Source: JAVBUY01 sp031552735 (GTDB taxonomy: Bacteria > Bacillota > Clostridia > Christensenellales > Aristaeellaceae). From it: a stretch of 28,503 bases of DNA. The notes under the pieces were generated by a model. It was not told where the DNA came from, did no database searches, and worked only from the letters and a program-made list of their open reading frames with translations. Positions 21,936 through 28,503 of this stretch are shown here, piece after piece. Each line of letters opens with the position of its first letter. Within the stretch, counting starts at the first letter, position 1. The stretch spans positions 1-28,503 of the forward strand of contig JAVBMF010000058.1 in NCBI GenBank assembly GCA_031552735.1, given 5' to 3'. Made by a program: the position numbers and the translations under genes.

Positions 21936-22709
21936 TCACATAAACTTCCGCATGTGCTGCAAGGCGGCCTTCTCCAGCCGGGACACCTGCGCCTGCGAGA
22001 TGCCGATTTCGTTGGCGACCTCCATCTGCGTACGTCCGTCAAAGAAGCGCAGCTTCAGGATGTGCTTCTCTCGCGTGCCCAAACGGCGCATCGCCTCTCG
22101 GATGGATATCTCTTCCAGCCACAGCTCATCACCGTGCTTGTCGTCCTTCACCTGATCCATGATGTACAGCGCGTCGCCGCCGTCGTTATACACCGGTTCA
22201 AATAGCGACACCGGATCCTGAATCGCCTCCAGCGCAAAGACCACTTCCTCGCTGGGCATCTGCATCGCTTTCGCCAGTTCCTGAATGGTCGGCTCGCGAC
22301 CCAAATCACTGGCCAACGCGTCGCGTGCCTGCAACGCCTTGTACGCGATGTCGCGCAGCGAGCGGCTGACACGGATCGCGTTGTTGTCGCGCAGGTAGCG
22401 GCGAATCTCGCCGATGATCATTGGCACCGCGTAGGTGGAAAAACGCACGTTATGCGACGTGTCGAAATTGTCCAGCGCTTTGATCAGTCCGATACAACCG
22501 ACCTGAAACAGATCGTCGACATTTTCGCCGCGGTTGTTGAAGCGTTGGATAACGCTGAGCACCAGACGCAGGTTGCCGCGTATAAATTCCTCGCGCGCGA
22601 CCTGATCGCCGCCGTGCACCAACGGAAAAAGTTCTCGCATCCGTTCATTGGAAAGTACTGGCAAAGTTGAAGTGTCTACCCCGCAAATCTCCACCTTGTT
22701 CATGGCCAT
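21936..22709 (-). CDS. sigG: RNA polymerase sigma-G factor (late forespore)
   Basis: Directs transcription in the engulfed forespore. The 257-residue protein begins MAMNKVEICGVDTSTLPVL, nearly the same as the Bacillus sigma-G N-terminus. It has region 2 (NLRLVLSVIQRFNNRGENVDDLFQVG and FSTYAVPMIIGEIRRYLRDN), region 3, and region 4 with the helix-turn-helix RTQMEVANEIGISQAQVSRLEKAAL. ATG 22709 is eight bases after GGAGG, whereas the ATG at 22715 is only two bases away, so 22709 is chosen. A sigma-F-like promoter lies upstream, in the gap after sigE, so it need not depend on the spoIIGA promoter. Confidence 0.97.
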   Translation of the reverse strand: MAMNKVEICGVDTSTLPVLSNERMRELFPLVHGGDQVAREEFIRGNLRLVLSVIQRFNNRGENVDDLFQVGCIGLIKALDNFDTSHNVRFSTYAVPMIIGEIRRYLRDNNAIRVSRSLRDIAYKALQARDALASDLGREPTIQELAKAMQMPSEEVVFALEAIQDPVSLFEPVYNDGGDALYIMDQVKDDKHGDELWLEEISIREAMRRLGTREKHILKLRFFDGRTQMEVANEIGISQAQVSRLEKAALQHMRKFM

Positions 22710-22738
22710 GTTCATTCCCTCCGTTCACCGGATGGAAG

Positions 22739-22768
22739 CATTATTGCCATGCGCGCAGGGTTTTATTC
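22739..22768 (-). promoter_or_regulatory. Candidate sigma-F-type promoter of sigG
   Basis: On the minus strand GAATA (22764-22768; GYWTA, four of five), 15 bases, then GGCAATAATG (22739-22748), which fits the sigma-F -10 GGHRANANTW except for the last base. Bacillus sigG is switched on by sigma-F. Confidence 0.5.
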
Positions 22769-22781
22769 TGATCCGGGTGCA

Positions 22782-23561
22782 CTATCCTAGCCGCGCCATC
22801 TCCTTTTGCAGTCGGGATAAAATGCGCTTTTCCAGGCGCGAAATGTAGCTCTGCGATATCCCCATAATATCGGCGACTTCCTTCTGCGTTTTCTCGTGAC
22901 CGCCGTGCAGACCAAACCGAAGCTCCATAATATTCTTTTCCCGGCTGGATAATCTTGTCAGTGCGGAGGCCAGCAGTTGCCGCTCGACGCCCTCCTCAAT
23001 GGAACGGTACACCATATCGCCTTCTGTGCCAAGAATGTCGGACAGCAACAGCTCGTTTCCGTCCCAATCGGTATTCAGCGGCTCATCAAGCGATACTTCC
23101 AGCTTGGTGCGGTTGTTTCTGCGCAGAAACATCAGGATTTCATTCTCGATGCAGCGCGACGCGTAGGTCGCCAGCTTAATGCGCTTGTCAGGGTCAAAGG
23201 TGTTGACCGCCTTGATCAGCCCAATCGTGCCGATGGAGATCAGGTCCTCGATGCCCACGCCGGTGTTTTCAAACTTGCGCGCGATGTAGACCACCAATCG
23301 CAAATTTCGTTCGATCAGCAAGCTGCGCACCGCCGGATCCTTCTCCTTGAGCTTGACCACCAAATGCTCCTCTTCCTCGCGCGTCAAGGGCGCGGGCAGG
23401 GCATCGCTGCCGCCGATGTAGGACACACTGCCGCCGGTCACACGCGCAAGCAAGGCCAGCGCACGCATGCGCACCGGATTGGGCAGCGCCCGCAGTGTCG
23501 GATACTCTCTCTTGGAAGGGCTGTTGAACGTGCCGGTTTCTCCCCGTACAAAACTGCGCAT
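22782..23561 (-). CDS. sigE: RNA polymerase sigma-E factor precursor (early mother cell)
   Basis: Made as inactive pro-sigma-E and activated by SpoIIGA cleavage. The 259-residue protein contains the conserved junction SVSYIGGSDALPAPL (about 45-59), where processing occurs in Bacillus just before YIGG. Region 2 follows (RNLRLVVYIARKFENTG, IEDLISIGTIGLIKAVNTFDP, ATYASRCIENEILMFLRRNN), then region 4 (EKTQKEVADIMGISQSYISRLEKRIL). The start ATG 23561 has GAGGAG nine bases upstream; an internal ATG at 23468 has none. The pro-region is thus about 47 residues, longer than the 27 of Bacillus. It lies 39 bases after spoIIGA. Confidence 0.97.
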   Translation of the reverse strand: MRSFVRGETGTFNSPSKREYPTLRALPNPVRMRALALLARVTGGSVSYIGGSDALPAPLTREEEEHLVVKLKEKDPAVRSLLIERNLRLVVYIARKFENTGVGIEDLISIGTIGLIKAVNTFDPDKRIKLATYASRCIENEILMFLRRNNRTKLEVSLDEPLNTDWDGNELLLSDILGTEGDMVYRSIEEGVERQLLASALTRLSSREKNIMELRFGLHGGHEKTQKEVADIMGISQSYISRLEKRILSRLQKEMARLG

Positions 23562-23600
23562 CTGGCGTATCTCCTCGTCTATAGGCTGGTGTTAGAACCC

Positions 23601-24392
23601 CTAAGCGGATACAAGCGTCATCGGCACCAGTGCCACATCACCCTCCGGCAAAGCATGGAGGCTGATGGCCACAATGGCATCGACTGGCTGCCAATCGCGC
23701 GCCACACGGACGCGCACCATGGTTGGCTGAAAGCACATGAGCAGTTGGTTTCCGCTGGCGGTGGCCATGCATACCAAGCGGAATCCTTCGGGCAAGGTGG
23801 TCAAATCGGTGGGATCGCAGCCCACGGGCAGCAGCGGCGCAACCGCCCGACGCGTTGCGACAATCACCGGCAAGCCGCTGATTGGTTCGATCAACAGGTT
23901 GCCACTGTCGATTAACCCGTCAATCTGTGCCGACGCTGTGTCCAGCGATACCTGCACATCGGCACGCAGCGCGGCTTGCACCCGCCTGCGCACGCGGAAC
24001 AGATACCAGCCGATCAGCCATGCGCCCAGCGCACCGGCAATCCACACCGGCGGCATGCCGCCCAGCGCCTGCGACAACGCATAGATCACGCCGCCGGTCA
24101 GGTAGGTGGCCGCGTGCGTCAGCACGAGCGCGCGCAGAAAGTGCCTGTATGTCGGCCAGGAAGCGGCGGCCCACAGCATCCCCGCACAGACCGCCACACT
24201 GACCGGCAGACTGCGCGCAAACGATAGGCCGGGCACATACGCCGCGATGGCATAGCCCGCGCCCAGCGCAGCAGCCAGCACGACACGCCACGCGCGCGGA
24301 CGGCGCGTGCCGCCCCAGCGTAACGCGATCAGCAGCACCGCCGCGTTGATGCACGCATTGAGCGCAAAGAAGCCCTCGATCGACACCCGCAC
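23601..24392 (-). CDS. spoIIGA: Sigma-E processing aspartic peptidase SpoIIGA
   Basis: Septal membrane protease that cleaves pro-sigma-E in the mother cell on a signal from the forespore. The 263-residue protein has about five N-terminal membrane helices (residues 8-133) and a cytoplasmic aspartic-protease half with the catalytic motif DGLIDSGNLL (Asp162) and later IVAISLHALPEGDVALVPM. Sequence conservation outside these motifs is low, as is usual for this family. The start is GTG at 24392, with GGTGG nine bases upstream; there is no ATG near the N-terminus. It directly precedes sigE, as in Bacillus, and has a perfect Spo0A box upstream. Confidence 0.93.
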   Translation of the reverse strand: MRVSIEGFFALNACINAAVLLIALRWGGTRRPRAWRVVLAAALGAGYAIAAYVPGLSFARSLPVSVAVCAGMLWAAASWPTYRHFLRALVLTHAATYLTGGVIYALSQALGGMPPVWIAGALGAWLIGWYLFRVRRRVQAALRADVQVSLDTASAQIDGLIDSGNLLIEPISGLPVIVATRRAVAPLLPVGCDPTDLTTLPEGFRLVCMATASGNQLLMCFQPTMVRVRVARDWQPVDAIVAISLHALPEGDVALVPMTLVSA

Positions 24393-24415
24393 CGGCGCTC
24401 ACCACCCTGCGAATC

Positions 24416-24491
24416 AGTATATTCGAACAACCACCGAGAATATGTAGAAACTCGGCGCGAACAATGCACGTTTTTTGCTGGGCATTCGACA
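24416..24491 (-). promoter_or_regulatory. Spo0A-controlled promoter region of spoIIGA-sigE
   Basis: On the minus strand TATACT (24416-24421) is a good -10 box. A perfect Spo0A box TGTCGAA occupies 24485-24491, about 70-80 bases before the expected start, similar to the distal 0A site of Bacillus spoIIG. TGTTCGAA just before the -10 may be a degenerate second site. No good -35 is seen, as is usual for Spo0A-activated promoters. Confidence 0.6.
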
Positions 24492-24531
24492 GAAAAGACG
24501 AGATGTGCGTTGAAAGCTGAATTTTGACAAC

Positions 24532-24556
24532 AAAAAAAGCGCACCGAGTGGTGCGC
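24532..24556 (-). terminator. Intrinsic terminator after the MFS transporter gene
   Basis: On the minus strand GCGCACC (24550-24556) pairs with GGTGCGC (24539-24545) around four bases, followed by seven T. It insulates the spoIIGA promoter from the MFS gene. Confidence 0.94.
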
Positions 24557-24579
24557 AGGATGTCACATTGCTATTTGTC

Positions 24580-25773
24580 CTAATGGACGAAATTTTGCTT
24601 TTTCCTTACAAACATCGCCAGTATAGCCATTACGCAAAGCGAAAATGCACCAACGATAAAAAAGGCATGTTCTAGCCCCATTCCTTCGATTAATAATCCA
24701 AAAACAACAAGATAGACACTCTGCGTAATTTTCGTAATCGCATGCTGTTGGGAAATCAAGGTTGCTCTGTTTTGATCCGTTGCAATCCGGTTCACCAATA
24801 ACGCCACTGACGCATACAAGACCCCAAAACAAAACCCAATAATCGCCAAACTTGCAAAAGCAGACAAAATGTTGGGCCAAATCAGCGTAATGAACGCCAT
24901 GGAAATGATGCCAACCGAACAATAGCAACAAGTCAAAATATCAATTCGTTTTGAAATACGTTTTGTTAATTTCGTTCCTAATGCCATTGATAAACTTATA
25001 GCGACATAAAACACGCCGTTGTATTTCGCATGAAGTCCCAGTGTGTCAGTCAAGTACGGCTGAAGAAAATCTGTTAATACGTGATAAAGAGGATATCCAA
25101 AGACACATATAACGAGTGACACAAGAAGTGCTTTGCTTGTCGCAAGAAGCTTCAATGATGACCAAATGAGTTCCTTTGTTGACAATGGCGCGTTATGTCT
25201 CTGTTCTGGCACAAATAAGAGTATCGCAATTGAAATGGTGCTTGCAATGATAGTTAAAACAAATGGCCATTGAAAACCATATGCTGAAATCCATGCGCCC
25301 AATAGAAGCACCAGCACTTCCGATACGGTTACTGCGCTCATCAGGTTGCATAGAATTTCTTCAAATTTACTCGATAGATCAGCATCGTCAAGTATATTGT
25401 GTAGCAGAGCAACATCTGCTCCACTTTTTGCCGCGATGCTGATAGCAACAAAAATCATTGCAAGCATCAGCAATACATAGGAGCCGCTAAGCAAAAAGAT
25501 CAGTTGAGCAATAATAAACACGATGCCGCCAAGCAATAACGTGAGCTTATATCCTTTTCTGTCTGCGAAAATCCCCGTCAGATATTCGAAAACCAGTACC
25601 GATATAGAATTGATCGCAAATAGAACGCCGACCTGTGTCAGACTCAGTTTTGTTTGCATAAAACTAACGAACACAGCATACTCGAAAGAAAACGTTGACA
25701 AAAGCATACTTACTAGCAGGCAATATACTCGTATTGGGATCTTTCTATTGACATCCAATTTCGTGTTTTCCAT
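24580..25773 (-). CDS. Major facilitator superfamily transporter, low G+C, probably acquired
   Basis: A 397-residue membrane transporter with about 12 hydrophobic segments. The MFS motif between helices 2 and 3 is visible as GIFADRKGYKLTLLLG. Length and layout fit drug or small-molecule exporters, but the substrate cannot be told. The DNA is strikingly poorer in G+C than both neighbours (for example 20 of 60 bases at 24961-25020 against 46 of 60 at 24241-24300), with many A/T-ending codons. ATG 25773 is chosen, nine bases after GGAGG; the frame opens at a GTG (25794) that overlaps the ribosome site. It separates pyrH from spoIIGA and has its own terminator. Confidence 0.9.
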   Translation of the reverse strand: MENTKLDVNRKIPIRVYCLLVSMLLSTFSFEYAVFVSFMQTKLSLTQVGVLFAINSISVLVFEYLTGIFADRKGYKLTLLLGGIVFIIAQLIFLLSGSYVLLMLAMIFVAISIAAKSGADVALLHNILDDADLSSKFEEILCNLMSAVTVSEVLVLLLGAWISAYGFQWPFVLTIIASTISIAILLFVPEQRHNAPLSTKELIWSSLKLLATSKALLVSLVICVFGYPLYHVLTDFLQPYLTDTLGLHAKYNGVFYVAISLSMALGTKLTKRISKRIDILTCCYCSVGIISMAFITLIWPNILSAFASLAIIGFCFGVLYASVALLVNRIATDQNRATLISQQHAITKITQSVYLVVFGLLIEGMGLEHAFFIVGAFSLCVMAILAMFVRKKQNFVH

Positions 25774-25795
25774 CTCATATTTCCTCCCACACAAT

Positions 25796-25828
25796 CCGGG
25801 GATGACAACATTTCTCCGTCACCCCCGG
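25796..25828 (-). promoter_or_regulatory. Strong leader hairpin between pyrH and the MFS gene
   Basis: On the minus strand CCGGGGGTGAC (25818-25828) pairs with GTCATCCCCGG (25796-25806) over eleven bases, with one G-T wobble, around an eleven-base loop. No T-run follows on either strand, so it is not a standard terminator. It ends about 10 bases before the GGAGG of the MFS gene. Confidence 0.65.
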
Positions 25829-25852
25829 ACATCTATTTGGTGAAAGTTTGCG

Positions 25853-26560
25853 TTATGGATGAACGAGCGACCCCATCTTCTCGCCGTCCATCACTTTGAT
25901 GATGTTCTCCGGCTTGTCCAGCCCAAATACGCGGATGGCTGGCACACTGTTCATGCTGCAAATCGCCAGCGCCGACGCGTCCATGACCTGTAGATTCTTG
26001 GTCATCGCGTCCTGATAGGTCAGGTCGGGAATGAGCTTGGCGGCAGGATTCTTGTTCGGATCGCTGTCATACACCCCATCGACATTCTTAGCCAACAAAA
26101 TCGCGTCCGCGCCAATCTCGACCGCGCGCAGCGCCGCCGCCGTATCGGTGGAGAAGAACGGGTTGCCGGTACCGCATGCGAACAGCACCACGCGGCCTTT
26201 CTCAAAGTGGCGCATCGCGCGGCGATAGGTATACGGCTCGGCAAAGCGGATGATTTCCACGGCGGTCATGACGCGGGTCTCAATGCCTTGGCGCTCAATC
26301 GCGTCCTGCATCGCCAGCGAATTGATCATCGTGCCCAGCATGCCCATGTGGTCCGCGGTCACCGCGCCCATGTTGGCAGCGGGGCCCTGACGCCCACGCC
26401 AGATATTGCCCGCGCCGATCACAATGCCAATCTCAACGCCCTGTTTGTTCAGCTCCGCGATCACCCGCGCGACTTTGTCAATCTGGTGAAAGTCGAACAG
26501 GCGGCCATTCTCGCCCAGCGCCTCGCCGCTCAGCTTGAGCAATACGCGTTTGTACACCAT
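25853..26560 (-). CDS. pyrH: UMP kinase
   Basis: Phosphorylates UMP to UDP with ATP for pyrimidine nucleotide supply; bacterial enzymes are hexamers of the amino-acid kinase fold. The 235-residue protein shows KRVLLKLSGEAL (phosphate-binding start), IVIGAGNIWRGRQG, the UMP-binding DHMGMLGTMINSLAMQDA, GTGNPFFSTDTAAALRA, and KNVDGVYDSDPNKNP. ATG 26560 has GAGGAGG eight bases upstream; the frame running back to 26719 crosses the tsf terminator and is rejected. It follows rpsB-tsf in the normal bacterial order, but frr, which usually comes next, is replaced by the MFS gene. Confidence 0.97.
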   Translation of the reverse strand: MVYKRVLLKLSGEALGENGRLFDFHQIDKVARVIAELNKQGVEIGIVIGAGNIWRGRQGPAANMGAVTADHMGMLGTMINSLAMQDAIERQGIETRVMTAVEIIRFAEPYTYRRAMRHFEKGRVVLFACGTGNPFFSTDTAAALRAVEIGADAILLAKNVDGVYDSDPNKNPAAKLIPDLTYQDAMTKNLQVMDASALAICSMNSVPAIRVFGLDKPENIIKVMDGEKMGSLVHP

Positions 26561-26587
26561 GATAAAGCCCTCCTCTATGCTGTGTTG

Positions 26588-26626
26588 CAAAAAAGGAACA
26601 CCTGACGCGATGCGCGGTGTTCCTTT
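26588..26626 (-). terminator. Intrinsic terminator between tsf and pyrH
   Basis: On the minus strand AAAGGAACACC (26616-26626) pairs perfectly with GGTGTTCCTTT (26592-26602) and runs into more T residues. The pyrH start is only about 28 bases downstream, leaving no space for a promoter. Confidence 0.92.
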
Positions 26627-26636
26627 ACAGAGCGAA

Positions 26637-27626
26637 TTACAGACCCATCTGCGCCGCCACTTCTTCGGCGAAATTGTCCTGACGCTTCTCCATGCCTTCG
26701 CCACGCTCGAAGCGGGCAAAACGGCGGATCACGATGTTTTCGCCGTGCTTCTTTGCTTCCTCAGCAACCAAGTCCTTGATAGACTTGTCCGGGTCCTTGA
26801 CGTACGGCTGCTCCATCAGGCAGACTTCTTTGTAGTACTTCTCGATGCGTCCCTCGACCATCTTATCGACGATCTTCTCCGGCTTACCCTCGTTCAGCGC
26901 CTGCGCGCGCAGCACCTCGCGCTCCTTATCCAGCGACTCGGTGGGCACTTCGGCACGCTGCACATGCAGCGGGTTGGCGGCGGCAATGTGCATCGCGATG
27001 TCGTGCACCAGCGTCTTAAAGTCGTCGGACTTGGCCACCTTGTCGCTGTCGCAGTTCAACTCGACCAGCACGCCGATGCGGCCGCCCATGTGGATGTAAG
27101 CGTCCACCATGCCGGTGTTGCCCTCGTAGCGGGCAAAGCGGCGAACGCTGATTTTCTCGCCGATCGAGGCGGTCGCTTCGCCCAGCAGGTCGTTGACCAC
27201 CTTGGTCTTGCTGGCGTCCTTGACAAACACCTGCTCCATCAGGCAGATCTGCTTGATCTTGCCCTCGTCATTGGTCACGACCAGCGCGTCCTCGCGGGTA
27301 ACGTACTGCGGCTTGGCCTCGGCGATGTGCTCGGCGATATCGCGGGCAAACGCCTTGAAGTTATCGGTCTTGGCGACAAAGTCGGTCTCGCAGTTCACCT
27401 CGACCAGCACGCCAGTATTGCTCGCATGATCGACATACGCATCCACGACGCCCTCGGCGGCGATGCGGCCAGCTTTCTTCGCGGCAGCGGCCAGGCCCTT
27501 CTCGCGCAGGAAGTCGATGGCCTTTTCCATCTCGCCAGCGCACTCCATCAGCGCCTTTTTGCAATCCATCATGCCAGCGCCGGTGCGCTCACGCAGCTCT
27601 TTGACCAATGCGGACGTAATTTCCAT
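26637..27626 (-). CDS. tsf: Elongation factor Ts
   Basis: Recycles elongation factor Tu by exchanging GDP for GTP. The 329-residue protein opens with the UBA-like domain MEITSALVKELRERTGAGMMDCKKAL. Two similar core halves follow: GVLVEVNCETDFVAK (72-86) with CLMEQVFVKD and RRFARYEG, then GVLVELNCDSDKVAK (185-199) with CLMEQPYVKD and RRFARFER. It is somewhat longer than the 283-residue Escherichia coli protein. The segment ALNEGKPEKIVDKMVEGRIEKYYKEVCL occurs only in the second half. ATG 27626 has AGGAGG nine bases upstream. A weak hairpin lies between rpsB and tsf. Confidence 0.97.
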   Translation of the reverse strand: MEITSALVKELRERTGAGMMDCKKALMECAGEMEKAIDFLREKGLAAAAKKAGRIAAEGVVDAYVDHASNTGVLVEVNCETDFVAKTDNFKAFARDIAEHIAEAKPQYVTREDALVVTNDEGKIKQICLMEQVFVKDASKTKVVNDLLGEATASIGEKISVRRFARYEGNTGMVDAYIHMGGRIGVLVELNCDSDKVAKSDDFKTLVHDIAMHIAAANPLHVQRAEVPTESLDKEREVLRAQALNEGKPEKIVDKMVEGRIEKYYKEVCLMEQPYVKDPDKSIKDLVAEEAKKHGENIVIRRFARFERGEGMEKRQDNFAEEVAAQMGL

Positions 27627-27665
27627 AGTAGTTTTCCTCCTGTCGTAAATGGGGTGTTTTCTTGG

Positions 27666-27692
27666 AAAAAGGGAAAGCGCGCCGCCTTCCCT
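27666..27692 (-). terminator. Weak terminator-like hairpin between rpsB and tsf
   Basis: On the minus strand AGGGAA (27687-27692) pairs with TTCCCT (27670-27675) around an eleven-base G+C-rich loop, followed by a run of T. It starts about 22 bases after the rpsB stop and could lower tsf expression relative to rpsB. Confidence 0.45.
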
Positions 27693-27713
27693 CTTAAAAA
27701 CTCGATGCGTGAA

Positions 27714-28475
27714 TTATTCGGCAGCCGCCTCAACCGCGGGCTTATCGTCCGCGTCATTGGCCTGCGGAGCGACCGGATCGGGATCCATCTGCTCGCCCTG
27801 ACGGCCTTCCAGCACGGCGTCGGCCATCTTGCCGGCAATCAGCTTCACGGCGCGGATCGCGTCGTCGTTGCCGGGGATGATGTAGTCGATCTCATCGGGA
27901 TCACAGTTGGTATCGACGATGCCGACGATCGGGATATTCAGAATACGGGCTTCGGTGACGGCGATGTGCTCCTTGCGCGGATCGACAACAAACAGCGCGC
28001 CGGGCAGCTTCTTCATCTCGCGAATGCCGCCCAGGTTGTTCAGCAGCTTTTCACGCTCGGCCTCCAGCTTGATGACTTCCTTCTTGGGCAGCACGTTGAA
28101 ATCGCCGCGCTGCTCCATCGCGTCGATGGCGTTCAGGCGGTTGATGCGCTGCTTGATGGTGTTGAAGTTGGTGAGCATGCCGCCCAGCCAACGGTTGCTG
28201 ACATAGAACATGTTGCAGCGCTTGGCTTCCTGCTCGATGGATTCCTGCGCCTGCTTCTTGGTGCCGACGAACAGAATGGTCTTGCCTTCCATCGCGACAT
28301 TGCGGATGAACATGTAGGCTTCGTCCACCTTGCGGACGGTCTTTTGCAGGTCAATGATGTAAATGCCGTTGCGCTCCGTAAAGATGTACGGCGCCATTTT
28401 GGGGTTCCAGCGGCGGGTTTGGTGGCCGAAGTGGACACCGGCTTCCAGAAGTTGCTTCATCGAGATCACTGCCAT
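27714..28475 (-). CDS. rpsB: 30S ribosomal protein S2
   Basis: Small-subunit ribosomal protein, 253 residues. Family motifs: MKQLLEAGVHFGHQTRRWNPKM at the N-terminus, IYIIDLQKT, FVGTKKQAQ, YVSNRWLGGMLTN, GALFVVDPRKEHIAVTEA, and IVGIVDTNCDPDEIDYIIPGNDDAIRAV. The tail from about 230 is acidic and Ala-rich. The ATG at 28475 has AGGAGG ten bases upstream; the promoter lies outside the window. It is the first gene of the rpsB-tsf-pyrH series. Confidence 0.98.
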   Translation of the reverse strand: MAVISMKQLLEAGVHFGHQTRRWNPKMAPYIFTERNGIYIIDLQKTVRKVDEAYMFIRNVAMEGKTILFVGTKKQAQESIEQEAKRCNMFYVSNRWLGGMLTNFNTIKQRINRLNAIDAMEQRGDFNVLPKKEVIKLEAEREKLLNNLGGIREMKKLPGALFVVDPRKEHIAVTEARILNIPIVGIVDTNCDPDEIDYIIPGNDDAIRAVKLIAGKMADAVLEGRQGEQMDPDPVAPQANDADDKPAVEAAAE

Positions 28476-28503
28476 GGGTTGTTTTCCTCCTTTTTTTACC
28501 TCC

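Noticed and set aside
25776..25840. Leader peptide upstream of the MFS transporter
   Set aside because: A short ATG frame exists, but it has no ribosome site and runs into the transporter gene in another frame.
1..28503. Mobile elements, CRISPR, phage, tRNA or rRNA genes
   Set aside because: No transposase, integrase, repeat-spacer array, cloverleaf or rRNA-like sequence was seen; the only foreign-looking segment is the MFS gene and it lacks flanking repeats.

Overview
The window looks like the chromosome of an endospore-forming, Gram-positive bacterium of the class Clostridia or a close relative, with G+C-rich DNA. The sporulation genes recognised are spo0A, spoIVB, spoIIGA, sigE, sigG, a GerW/YtfJ gene with its DUF2953 partner, a YlmC/YmxH gene and two penicillin-binding D-Ala-D-Ala carboxypeptidases. 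Several starts are GTG or TTG preceded by strong GGAGG sites. I see no tRNA, rRNA, CRISPR array, phage gene or transposase. Thirty protein genes are supported, one of them cut by the window edge.

Layout. 1-725: start of gap (glyceraldehyde-3-phosphate dehydrogenase), minus strand, with its own promoter. 867-6870: a tight minus-strand operon from one near-consensus promoter. It encodes a large zinc-ribbon membrane protein with eleven exact 37-residue repeats, a NusG-II domain protein, a Gx/HepI-type membrane protein, an acyltransferase and an M29 aminopeptidase. 7052-13686: a minus-strand cluster in the order M50 protease, scpA, scpB, DUF2953, gerW, an unknown secreted protein, a D-Ala-D-Ala carboxypeptidase and an RluB-type pseudouridine synthase. 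This resembles the Bacillus scpAB-dacB-rluB neighbourhood without spmAB. 13803-16098: plus-strand YmxH-type gene, nrdR (with a likely NrdR box) and spoIVB. 16157-17372: two secreted-protein genes on the minus strand that separate spoIVB from spo0A. 17671-21797: spo0A, deoB, a purine nucleoside phosphorylase and dacF, the Bacillus deoB-pupG-dacF order but without the spoIIA operon that follows there. 21936-24392: spoIIGA-sigE-sigG on the minus strand. 24580-25773: an MFS transporter of clearly lower G+C content, probably acquired. 25853-28475: rpsB-tsf-pyrH, minus strand.

How the parts fit. The main theme is control of sporulation. Upstream of spo0A there is a sigma-H-like promoter with an overlapping near-match 0A box, and upstream of spoIIGA a perfect 0A box, so Spo0A probably raises its own level and switches on sigma-E production. 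SpoIIGA would process pro-sigma-E. sigG and DUF2953-gerW have sigma-F-like promoters, and the cortex-type carboxypeptidase has a sigma-E-like one. SpoIVB would then signal from the forespore to the mother cell. These promoter calls were made by eye against Bacillus consensus sequences and are candidates only.

No wholly new multi-gene system stands out. The most unusual items are the 37-residue-repeat zinc-ribbon protein, the foreign MFS gene with a leader hairpin, the two genes wedged between spoIVB and spo0A, intrinsic terminators placed directly before the start sites of deoB, dacF and pyrH, and an extended sigma-E pro-region.
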